Shown piece by piece: positions 57,009 through 64,000 of a stretch of DNA of 64,000 nucleotides. Source of the DNA: Streptomyces filipinensis (GTDB taxonomy: Bacteria; Actinomycetota; Actinomycetes; Streptomycetales; Streptomycetaceae); NCBI RefSeq assembly GCF_014649495.1, contig NZ_BMTD01000005.1, positions 124,001-188,000 on the forward strand, in the 5' to 3' direction. How positions within the stretch are numbered: position 1 is the stretch's first letter; the number at the start of each line of letters is the position of its first letter. A program made the translations under genes and the position numbers. The notes beneath the pieces are model-generated. The model worked only from the letters and a program-made list of their open reading frames with translations. It made no database searches and was not told where the DNA came from.

Positions 57009-57851
57009 CTACGCGAAGGCGCTGTGGGCCCAGTCGGCGAAACCGGTCCAGCGGATCTCCGGATGCGCGGCATGCAGGGCGGCGATGTCGACGCGGTAGC
57101 CGGGGCCGTTGAGGAACGTCCACATCGCGTGCATGTCCGGGTCGGTGATCGCTGTCAGAGGCACTTGCTCGTGCCGGACTTCCCGTCCCAGCGCGGCACC
57201 CAGCGCCGCCGCCATCCGGCTGGGGGTGGGCGCGTCGCCGGCGAGCTCGATGCGGTGCCCGACGTACCGGGCAGGGTTGAGGAGTACGTTCGCCGCGAAG
57301 GCGCCGAGGTCGGGACGGGCGAGCTGCTGCAGCGGCCGATCGGGCGGCAGCGGCAGTTCGAGGACCCCGCTGGCGATGCGCTCCGCACCGCCCAGCGCGT
57401 TGTCGAAGAAATACGTCGGCCCGAGGATCGTATGGGGGACGTCGCTCAGGGCCAGCTCGGCCTCGATGCGGGCCTTGCTGTCGAAGTGCGGTACGCCGCT
57501 GTGCTGGTCGGCCCCGGCGACCGAGCTGAACACGAGATGCAGCACACGCGCGGTCGCGGCCGCGGCCAGGATCGACCGTCCCTGGTCCACCTCCGCCTCC
57601 GGACCGGCCTCGAAGGGGGTGGTGAACGCGAAGACGCCCGCCACGCCGCGCATCGCTGCGGCGAGCGAGTCGCGATCGCCCAGGGATCCCGCCACCACGT
57701 CGACGCCCTGGTCCGCCAGGGCCCGTGCCGCGGCGCGCCGCGGGTCGCGCACCAGGGCACGGACCCGGACCCCGCGATCCAGCAGGGCGTCGGTCACCGC
57801 CCCGCCCTGTCCGCCCGTTGCCGCAAGTACCAAGATCGGCTCGTCGGCCAT
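57009..57851 (-). CDS. NmrA-like NAD(P)-binding protein
   Basis: 280 residues from ATG 57851. The Rossmann start LVLAATGGQGGAVTDALLDR is followed by VRALVRDPRRAAARALADQG, GVFAFTTPFEAGPEAEVDQG, FSSVAGADQHSGVPHFDSKA and PHTILGPTYFFDN, the NmrA/HSCARG pattern. These proteins sense or use NADP(H), often as negative regulators or reductases. The active-site Tyr of SDRs is absent. Confidence 0.9.
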   Translation of the reverse strand: MADEPILVLAATGGQGGAVTDALLDRGVRVRALVRDPRRAAARALADQGVDVVAGSLGDRDSLAAAMRGVAGVFAFTTPFEAGPEAEVDQGRSILAAAATARVLHLVFSSVAGADQHSGVPHFDSKARIEAELALSDVPHTILGPTYFFDNALGGAERIASGVLELPLPPDRPLQQLARPDLGAFAANVLLNPARYVGHRIELAGDAPTPSRMAAALGAALGREVRHEQVPLTAITDPDMHAMWTFLNGPGYRVDIAALHAAHPEIRWTGFADWAHSAFA

Positions 57852-57999
57852 CGCAGGGTTTCCTTCCCACCGGAGAGATGACGGTCCGGAGAGTTCCGGC
57901 ACCTGATCATGATGTGCCGCGACAGCGCGCCGGCCCGGCATGCGATGGTCCGGACGGATGAGGATCCCGTGCCGAACGGCTACGGTCGTGGCATGATAG

Positions 58000-58010
58000 T
58001 TGAATATCAA
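58000..58010. promoter_or_regulatory. Small inverted repeat upstream of pirin gene
   Basis: TTGA and TCAA flank ATA in an A/T-rich block (ATAGTTGAATATCAAACA), 26 bp before the pirin GTG. A/T content and symmetry suit a MarR-type operator or a -10 region. Also upstream of the divergent NmrA gene. Confidence 0.45.
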
Positions 58011-58036
58011 ACAAGTCTTCCGGGAGGCGGTCCACG

Positions 58037-59017
58037 GTGAGCAACGTCGAAACGAAACCGGCCGAGGTGCGGTGCGGTGGAGCGGCCGACGCGGTGCGCC
58101 CGGCCGGGGCGGCGCGCGTCGACGTGCTGACCCCGCGCGACGTCCCGCTGGGCGGCCCCCGGGCGATGACCGTGCGGCGGACGCTGCCGCAGCGCGCCCG
58201 GACCCTGATCGGCGCCTGGTGCTTCGCCGACCACTACGGCCCCGACGACGTCTCGGTGACGGGCGGCATGGACGTCGCCCCGCATCCGCACACCGGGCTG
58301 CAGACGGTGAGCTGGCTGTTCACCGGGGAGATCGAGCACCGCGACAGCATGGGGAGCCACGCCTTCGTGCGGCCCGGCGAGCTGAACCTCATGACCGGCG
58401 GGCACGGCATAGCCCACTCGGAGGTGTCCACCCCGCGCACGACGATCCTGCACGGCGTGCAGCTGTGGGTGGCGCTGCCGGAGGAGCACCGTCACACCGA
58501 ACGGGACTTCCAGCACTACGCGCCCGAGCCGGCCCTGGCCGACGGGGCCGAGATCAGGGTGTTCCTCGGTTCCCTCGCCGGACGGGTCTCCCCGGTGCGG
58601 ACGTTCACGCCTCTGCTCGGCGCCGAGATCACCCTCCAGCCCCGTGCGACCCTCAGCCTCGCCGTGGACCCCCGCTTCGAGCACGGTCTCCTCGTCGACC
58701 AGGGCGAGGTGTGCCTGACCGGCACCGTGGTCGGTCCCGCGGAGCTGGGCTATGTCCCCCCGGGTGCCGGCGCGTTGACGCTGACGAACGAGTCGGACGG
58801 CCTCGCACGGACGGTGCTGCTCGGCGGCACGCCGTTCGAGGAGGAGATCATCATCTGGTGGAACTTCGTCTGCCGGTCACATGAGGAGGTCGTACAGGCT
58901 CGTGACGCGTGGATGTCGGGGGACCGGTTCGGTTCGGTACAGGGCTACGACGGTGACCCGCTGCCCGCGCCCGAGTTGCCGACGGTCGCGTTGAAACCGC
59001 GAGGGCGCGCCCTCTGA
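58037..59017 (+). CDS. Pirin-family protein
   Basis: 326 residues from GTG 58037 with GGGAGG upstream. Bicupin: the N-terminal cupin has the metal-ligand segment DVAPHPHTGLQTVSWLFTGE followed by IEHRDSMGSHAFVRPGELNL and MTGGHGIAHSEVS. The C-terminal cupin has QVLVDQGEV-like strands and LGGTPFEEEIIIWWNFV. Pirins bind Fe(II) and act as quercetinases or redox regulators. Confidence 0.94.
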   Translation: MSNVETKPAEVRCGGAADAVRPAGAARVDVLTPRDVPLGGPRAMTVRRTLPQRARTLIGAWCFADHYGPDDVSVTGGMDVAPHPHTGLQTVSWLFTGEIEHRDSMGSHAFVRPGELNLMTGGHGIAHSEVSTPRTTILHGVQLWVALPEEHRHTERDFQHYAPEPALADGAEIRVFLGSLAGRVSPVRTFTPLLGAEITLQPRATLSLAVDPRFEHGLLVDQGEVCLTGTVVGPAELGYVPPGAGALTLTNESDGLARTVLLGGTPFEEEIIIWWNFVCRSHEEVVQARDAWMSGDRFGSVQGYDGDPLPAPELPTVALKPRGRAL

Positions 59018-59038
59018 CGCGACGACCGTCGTGCCCTG

Positions 59039-60223
59039 TCAGCCGACTCTGTCCCCCACCAGCTGGTCCTCGATCAGATCCGCGGCCCGGCGCGTGCCGC
59101 CCTCGGCGCGCACCTCGGACCACAGCCATGCCGAGCGCGCCGCGACCCGCGGATCGCCGATGAGTTCCATCAGGGCGCAACGCAGCGTCGCCGCCGTGAC
59201 GTGAGCGCCGTCGATCCGGCGGGCGACGCCCAGTTCGACCAGCCGGTCGGCGTGGAGCGACTGGTCGGGCCCGTTCGGTACCGCGATCATCGGCACGCCG
59301 GCATACAGGCCCTCACCGCTGCTGCCCACACCGGTGTGCGTCACCCATACGTCCGCGTGCTCAAGGATCGGCAGCGGTGCCCCCCACGGCCGTACTTCGA
59401 AGTTGCGGGGAACACGCTCGCCCGGAGCGCCGCCACTGCTCGTCTGCAGCACCACATGCCATCCCGGGAGATCCGCGAACGCCGCCACACACTGGTGGTA
59501 GATCTCCTGCGCCCCCTGGTACGCCGAGCCCGTCAGCGACACCAGCAGTACCTTCTTCGCACCGGCCGGCCGCATCCAGCCGTCCTGCTCCTGGCCCACG
59601 CCGTGACACGGGCCGACGAACGTCACCGCCTCGGTGTCGACACGTTCCGCATGCGGCTGCATGGCGCGCGGGACCATGGCCAGCACGCGCCGCGGGTGGC
59701 CGGTGAACTCCACCACGTCCGTGGTCACCGCACCGCACCGGTCCAGCCAGGCAGCGAACCGCGCCCGGTGGGCGAGTCCCCCCGGCAGCCGGGCCAGTGC
59801 CGCGCCGATCTCCTCGTGGGCACCCTCCCAGGCCACATGCGCCGCGGACAGCTGGACGAAGCGGCGGCCCTGCGCCTCGGCCAGCGCGCGGCCCGCGTAC
59901 GCGCCGGCGTCGTAGAGATAGACGTCGGCGGGATCGTCGTCGTACGCGGCGTGCAGCTGTGGCAGTACGGCCATCGCCTCGCCGAGGAAGAGGGAGGCGG
60001 AGGCGATGGGGTCCTGCGGCCAGTCGCGGGCGGCGACCGGCAGAGTGGATGTGACGCCGACCAGCTCGGCGCCGGTGGGTGCGATCAGCTCGGCGACGGG
60101 GGCGGCGGTGGCGTACGTCACGCGATGACCGCGGGCCACCAGCTCACGGATGATCGCCAGGCTGGGCAGCGCATGGCCGACCAGCGGCGTGCCGACCATG
60201 GCGATATGAGCAAGACGGGGCAT
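59039..60223 (-). CDS. Macrolide-type glycosyltransferase (GT1, MGT family)
   Basis: 394 residues. N-lobe: AHIAMVGTPLVGHALPSLAI with the usual HxxP-like loop. C-lobe donor motif: HADVWVTHTGVGSSGEGLYA then GVPMIAVPNGPDQSLHADRL, where VTHTG replaces the common ITHGG. It transfers a sugar from UDP- or TDP-sugar to a small hydrophobic acceptor; members inactivate macrolides. Not adjacent to a macrolide cluster, so resistance or detoxification is likely. Confidence 0.92.
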   Translation of the reverse strand: MPRLAHIAMVGTPLVGHALPSLAIIRELVARGHRVTYATAAPVAELIAPTGAELVGVTSTLPVAARDWPQDPIASASLFLGEAMAVLPQLHAAYDDDPADVYLYDAGAYAGRALAEAQGRRFVQLSAAHVAWEGAHEEIGAALARLPGGLAHRARFAAWLDRCGAVTTDVVEFTGHPRRVLAMVPRAMQPHAERVDTEAVTFVGPCHGVGQEQDGWMRPAGAKKVLLVSLTGSAYQGAQEIYHQCVAAFADLPGWHVVLQTSSGGAPGERVPRNFEVRPWGAPLPILEHADVWVTHTGVGSSGEGLYAGVPMIAVPNGPDQSLHADRLVELGVARRIDGAHVTAATLRCALMELIGDPRVAARSAWLWSEVRAEGGTRRAADLIEDQLVGDRVG

Positions 60224-60366
60224 GTCCGGACTTCCTTGGATAGGGGTCTACGGCAGGGAAACGCTCAGGACCCCGACCGAGCAACGCGGTCCTCGGAAGG
60301 AACCGCCCGGACGCCCGTCGGTGAGCGCCGCGACCCCGGACCGTCCGTGGCGGCGTCCGCCTCGTG

Positions 60367-61368
60367 TCAGCCGCCGAGTACGGGCAGGGAGAGGCCGCAC
60401 TGGACGGGACGGGCGTGGGCGGGGTCGAGGGCGTTGGTCACCAGCTGGAGGGCGTTGGAGTCGAAGGCCATCGACAGGTGCTCGGAGGTGTCCCTGGGGC
60501 AGACCTCCTGGATCAGGATGTTCCGCACGCTCGCGTCCGGTCCCGCGGTCAGGTACTGGTGCGGGTAGGGGGTGACGACCTCGTCGTACCGGGTGGCGAT
60601 GACGGTGTAGGCGACCCCTGGCTGTGTGTCCCCGTCCCGGTCCAGCGTGGTGTTCACCTCGGATCCGGCCATCTGATCCGAGTAGGCCTGCCCGGCGACA
60701 GCGGACACGGTCGGGTTGAGCCCCAGCTCGGTGGTCAGGGTGCCGAGGCCGGAGGCGGTCGTGCCGTGGTTGGACGGCGCCAGGCCGATGAGGCTGTGCA
60801 CCTTGTTCCGGTCCGGGTGCGCGGGATCGGTGCCGCCGTCGAACCGCAGGTACCAGCGGGGCAGCACGCCCCCGCCCTGGGAGTGCCCGACGAGGTCGAC
60901 CTGGTGGGCCCCCGTGGCCTTCAGCACACGGTCGACGTAGTCGGCGACCTGCCGGGCGGAGTCCGGGATGTGCGCGGTGGCCTTGACCGGAGAACCGGGC
61001 GGCCCCCCGTAGTTGGGAGCGAAGACGCAGTAGCCCGCCTGCTTCAGATACGGGGCCGTCAGGGCCCAGTCGGCGTAGGCGTTCACAAAGGTCCCGTGCA
61101 GCAGGACGACCGGGCGCGGATGCTCGGGCGTGGGCTTGCAGCTCCAGTCGTCGGCCCCGGGCGGCGGTGCGTCCGGGTGGAGGAGCGAGCCGACGGCGCC
61201 CAACGGGGCGGTGAGGATCTTCCCGTGCGGCACCGGTGGCGCGGGGGCGCCCGCTGCGGCTGCCGTGCCCTGCCCCACGCCCAGCGCCAGGGTGAGCCCC
61301 GCACAGACCGCGGCCCACCAACCGTGCCGCCCCACCGGCCGCCTCCGGCCCACACTCCGGTCCGACAC
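60367..61368 (-). CDS. Secreted alpha/beta-hydrolase lipase (lipase class 2-like)
   Basis: 333 residues from GTG 61368. Sec signal peptide (~16-40, WWAAVCAGLTLALGVGQGTA, cleavage near AAA). PVVLLHGTFVNAYADW (oxyanion loop), VDLVGHSQGGGVLPRWYLRF (nucleophile Ser), APSNHGTTASGLGTL and TSEHLSMAFDSNALQLV (catalytic His). Paired Cys residues suit an extracellular enzyme. Likely a triacylglycerol lipase or esterase. Confidence 0.9.
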   Translation of the reverse strand: MSDRSVGRRRPVGRHGWWAAVCAGLTLALGVGQGTAAAAGAPAPPVPHGKILTAPLGAVGSLLHPDAPPPGADDWSCKPTPEHPRPVVLLHGTFVNAYADWALTAPYLKQAGYCVFAPNYGGPPGSPVKATAHIPDSARQVADYVDRVLKATGAHQVDLVGHSQGGGVLPRWYLRFDGGTDPAHPDRNKVHSLIGLAPSNHGTTASGLGTLTTELGLNPTVSAVAGQAYSDQMAGSEVNTTLDRDGDTQPGVAYTVIATRYDEVVTPYPHQYLTAGPDASVRNILIQEVCPRDTSEHLSMAFDSNALQLVTNALDPAHARPVQCGLSLPVLGG

Positions 61369-61756
61369 CTGGCCACTCCTCGTCGTCGCAAGGCCGGCCG
61401 AGCGCCGACGCGGAGATCATCGAGGAAGCAGCCGCTCACAGGGGGCCACAACCGCGTGCAACACCCCTTATGGAGCAACCCGTTTCATCAGTCCAGCCGG
61501 TCCGGACCGGGTCGGTACGGGACGGCACCGGCGGTGGACGAGGCATCGCGCGGCCCGGCCCGGCGCCGGCTCGCCCGTTCGCGTCGGACCTACCGGGCGA
61601 ACGGGTCAGCCCGGCCCAACTGCCGCCGACCGCTCTCCCGTAGCCGGACGTGCCCCCGTCGGCGCAGCACACCAGCCCGGTTCCCCAGGTGCCGTCCGTC
61701 CGTCCCTTACGGTGACGTCCGGTGCAAGGGCCGCGCGACGGGATGGAGTACGGGAC
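61369..61756. other. Divergent intergenic region
   Basis: 388 bp between the lipase and exporter genes. An A/T-richer block near 61440-61490 (CAACACCCCTTATGGAG) may hold promoters. No gene or operator recognised. Confidence 0.5.
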
Positions 61757-63175
61757 GTGCCGTTCGCAGGGTCGGGCAGGGACGGTGAGGCCGCAGCCTC
61801 GGGCGCGTCGCCCCCGCTGTCCGGGCGGAACTCCTACGCGCCGCTCCTGGCCGTCTGCGCCGGGTACTTCATGGTGATTCTCGATGTGACGATCATCAAC
61901 GTCGCCGTGCCGGTGATCGGCCGCGACATGTCCGCCTCGCTCACCGGCATCCAGTGGATCACCGACGGGTACACCCTCGTCTTCGCCGGCTTCCTGCTCA
62001 GTGCCGGGGCGCTGGGCGACCGGCTGGGAAACCGTCGCGTCTTCTGCTCGGGAGCGGGGCTGTTCACGCTCGCCTCCGCCGCGTGCGCGCTCGCGCCGAG
62101 CGCCCCCTTCCTGGTGACGGCGCGGCTGGTGGAGGGACTCGGCGCGGCACTGATCGTGCCCGGTTCCCTGGCCCTGCTCCAGCAGTCCTACCCGGAGCCG
62201 TCCGCACGGTCGCGGGCCTTCGGGCTGTGGGGTTCGATGGCGGGCGTCGCGGCCTCCGCCGGACCACTGCTCGGCGGGCTGCTCGTCTCCACGGTGGGCT
62301 GGCGGTGGGTGTTCCTCATCAACCTGCCTGTCGGCGTCGCCTGCCTGGTGCTGACGCGCCGGTACGTGGCGCGCTCACCCAGGCGCACCGACCGGGCTCT
62401 GGACTGGCCGGCACAGTGCGCGGTGGTGGCGGCGGTGGCGCTCCTGACGGCCGCGCTCAACGAGGCCGGACGGCGCGGCTGGTCCGATCCCGCCGTGCTC
62501 GCCGGGCTGGGTCTGGTCGTGCTCGCCGCCGCCGCGTTCGTGCTCCGCGAGCGCCTGGCCGCGACGCCCGCGCTCCCGTTGCGGCTGCTGCGCTCGCGTG
62601 CGATGAGCGGCGGAGCCGTCATCGGCATGCTGTTCAACTTCGCCTTCTACGGCATGGTGTTCACCGCCAGCCTGGAGTTCCAGCACCAGCGTGGCTACAG
62701 CGCCCTGGGCACCGGCGTCGCCCTGTTCCCGGCGGTGGCGATGACCATGTTCGCCTCCGTCCTGTCGGGCCGGCTGGCCCGCCGTACGGGTGACCGTCCG
62801 CTGGTGGTCGCCGGCATGCTGCTCGCCGCCCTCGGGCTGGCCGGCTGGGCCGCGGCCGGGTCCGATCCGGCCTACCCGCTGCTGGTGGCGCCGATGATGG
62901 CCGCGGGGTTCGGTACGTCCTTCGCCCTCACCGGCTCGACCTCCACCATGATGGGTGCCGCACCCCCGGCCTACTCGGGAACCGCCTCCGCGCTGTTCAA
63001 CACCACCCGCCAGGTCGGCAGCGCCACCGGCGTGGCACTCGGCGGCAGCCTGCTGGCCACGGCGCACAGCTACGGCACCGGGCTGCGGGTCAGCATGGCC
63101 GCCGGCGCCCTCGCCTACCTCACGGCCGCCGTCCTCGCCTTCCTGTGCGTCCCGGCGAGGGCGCAGGCGACCTAG
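61757..63175 (+). CDS. MFS exporter, DHA2 family (14 TM)
   Basis: 472 residues from GTG 61757, 8 bp after GGAG. Fourteen hydrophobic segments; family motif VILDVTIINVAVPVIGRDM with GIQWITDGYTLVFAGFLLSA and GALGDRLGNRRVFCSGAGLF; antiporter motif C is GLWGSMAGVAASAGPLLGGL. Typical proton-driven drug or metabolite exporter. No adjacent regulator; it may serve any substrate. Confidence 0.93.
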   Translation: MPFAGSGRDGEAAASGASPPLSGRNSYAPLLAVCAGYFMVILDVTIINVAVPVIGRDMSASLTGIQWITDGYTLVFAGFLLSAGALGDRLGNRRVFCSGAGLFTLASAACALAPSAPFLVTARLVEGLGAALIVPGSLALLQQSYPEPSARSRAFGLWGSMAGVAASAGPLLGGLLVSTVGWRWVFLINLPVGVACLVLTRRYVARSPRRTDRALDWPAQCAVVAAVALLTAALNEAGRRGWSDPAVLAGLGLVVLAAAAFVLRERLAATPALPLRLLRSRAMSGGAVIGMLFNFAFYGMVFTASLEFQHQRGYSALGTGVALFPAVAMTMFASVLSGRLARRTGDRPLVVAGMLLAALGLAGWAAAGSDPAYPLLVAPMMAAGFGTSFALTGSTSTMMGAAPPAYSGTASALFNTTRQVGSATGVALGGSLLATAHSYGTGLRVSMAAGALAYLTAAVLAFLCVPARAQAT

Positions 63176-63360
63176 GACGCCCGTGGATGCCCGGAGCCCG
63201 GTCACCCGGATTGCCTGCGGTCCCACAGTAAGATCGTTGTAATGTCCCCTGTGAGGCGCGTCGGCCGGAACACCGGCAGCGCCCCCATGCCGAGCCACGC
63301 AGGACGCGCCGAACGACGCATCTGACGCCGTGCTCGTTCACGACTTCCTCCGGAGAGCCG

Positions 63361-64000
63361 ATGCGTTGTGCCCTGCCCTTGGCCGCTGTCGCCGCTTTGC
63401 TGTGCGCAGGCTGTTCCGCGAGCGGTGCCGATGACGCGAAGCCGAAGGCCGGCTCGTCCTCCCCGGCTCCGGATGCCGCCGTGCGCGCGGCCGTCGCCCG
63501 GACCGGTACGACATCGGCCCGTCTGCACGAGCGCATCGAGATCGGCGGCGGGGGACGGGAGTACGCGCTCACCGTCACCGGTGGGTTCGACTTCGGTCGC
63601 GACCGGGGTTCCCTCGCCGTCGACTTTCCCGGGGGCGGCATCTCGCACCTCGACGAGGTCTTCGCGGACGGCAAGGTGTACGTCCGGGGTGCCTCCGGTC
63701 CCGACGCCGGCACGTGGGGCGTGATGCCCCGTGACAAGGCCGTGGCGCACTACGCGCTCCGGGCCCCGGTCAACGACCCGGAGCATGTCCTGCGGCAGAT
63801 ATCCGCGATGCGACGCGTCTCCCGTGAGGGTGAGGAGACCGTCCACGGTGTGCGGGCCGCGCACTACCGAGGGACGCTCGACCACAAGACCCTCACGCTG
63901 AGGATGGCCCCGGACGTGCGCTCGAAGCTCGACCAGGGCCGTGACCTCCTGGGGGACGACTTCCCGGTCTTCGCCGACGCGTGGGTCGACGGCCGTGGGC
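63361..64000 (+). CDS. Lipoprotein, LppX/LprG-like (3' end outside window)
   Basis: From ATG 63361, with TCCGGAGAG before it, 213 codons run open to the right edge. The product starts MRCALPLAAVAALLCAGCSA with lipobox LCAGC, then a Ser/Pro-rich linker and a domain with SARLHERIEIGGGGREYALT, GGFDFGRDRGSLAVDF, DEVFADGKVYVRGA and HGVRAAHYRGTLD. This layout is like actinobacterial LppX/LprAFG-type lipoproteins that shield lipids or sense the envelope. It is cut, so length and C-terminus are unknown. Confidence 0.82.
   Translation, partial: MRCALPLAAVAALLCAGCSASGADDAKPKAGSSSPAPDAAVRAAVARTGTTSARLHERIEIGGGGREYALTVTGGFDFGRDRGSLAVDFPGGGISHLDEVFADGKVYVRGASGPDAGTWGVMPRDKAVAHYALRAPVNDPEHVLRQISAMRRVSREGEETVHGVRAAHYRGTLDHKTLTLRMAPDVRSKLDQGRDLLGDDFPVFADAWVDGRG

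Noticed and set aside
1..64000. tRNA, rRNA, CRISPR, insertion sequence, prophage or replication origin
   Set aside because: I looked for cloverleaf-like ends, regular spaced repeats, transposase motifs and DnaA-box clusters by eye and saw none. A covariance or profile search could still find small RNAs.

Overview
The window is high-GC actinobacterial DNA with the look of a Streptomyces chromosome: very strong G/C bias at third codon positions, many GTG and a few TTG starts, GGAGG-type ribosome binding sites, ATGA/GTGA start-stop overlaps, and family content typical of the genus (TerD, LytR-CpsA-Psr, PucR, MmyB-like XRE, DUF6518, DUF6083, mycothiol-dependent maleylpyruvate isomerase, F420-type PPOX). 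I see no rRNA, tRNA, CRISPR array, insertion sequence or phage genes. The left edge cuts a GlsB-type membrane protein and the right edge cuts a lipoprotein gene.

Layout. 0-4.4 kb: a small envelope/stress block (GlsB-like, TerD-like, ArsR-like regulator, LytR-CpsA-Psr protein, small hypothetical). Four of its intergenic regions carry the palindrome TTGCGCAA, which suggests a local regulon. 4.5-5.7 kb: a class II glutamine amidotransferase and a short unclear fragment. 5.8-10.5 kb: a copper-type locus: a Met-rich small membrane protein, a CopA-type copper ATPase broken by an internal deletion plus frameshift, a PCu(A)C-like protein with altered ligands, a His/Met-rich membrane protein, and an ECF sigma factor.

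10.8-20.9 kb is the most interesting part. It holds a metallophore-type ABC importer (lipoprotein, FecCD permease, ATPase), a DHA2 exporter, an asparagine-synthetase-like amidotransferase, a cytochrome P450, a DIT1/PvcA-type isocyanide (isonitrile) synthase and a second MFS transporter, all on one strand. I read it as a compact isonitrile biosynthesis and transport cluster. Isocyanide synthase plus P450 plus amidotransferase is the set expected for a dityrosine-like bis-isonitrile diamide (hazimycin type). The importer and the copper locus next door suggest a copper-binding role (chalkophore). This is inference.

20.9-31 kb: an SDR39U1-type epimerase, two methyltransferases, an FMN reductase, a PucR regulator divergent from an acyl-CoA ligase, a small HTH protein, and a Tat-exported PD40 propeller-amidohydrolase fusion. 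31-40.4 kb: envelope/glycan genes: a polytopic GT-C-like membrane protein, a cytochrome b-molybdopterin oxidoreductase fusion, a translationally coupled methyltransferase/DUF2064/GT2 operon, a two-component system and a nucleotide-sugar epimerase. 40.7-50 kb: a secreted SGNH esterase, an SDR divergent from an XRE regulator with a clear operator, a decayed TetR gene beside a DUF6518 gene with three 13-bp operator repeats, a CHMI-like isomerase, a mycothiol-dependent isomerase, an MmpL transporter and a large surface-anchored protein of unknown function. 50-64 kb: small housekeeping and detoxification enzymes, a macrolide-type glycosyltransferase, a secreted lipase, a DHA2 exporter and the truncated lipoprotein.
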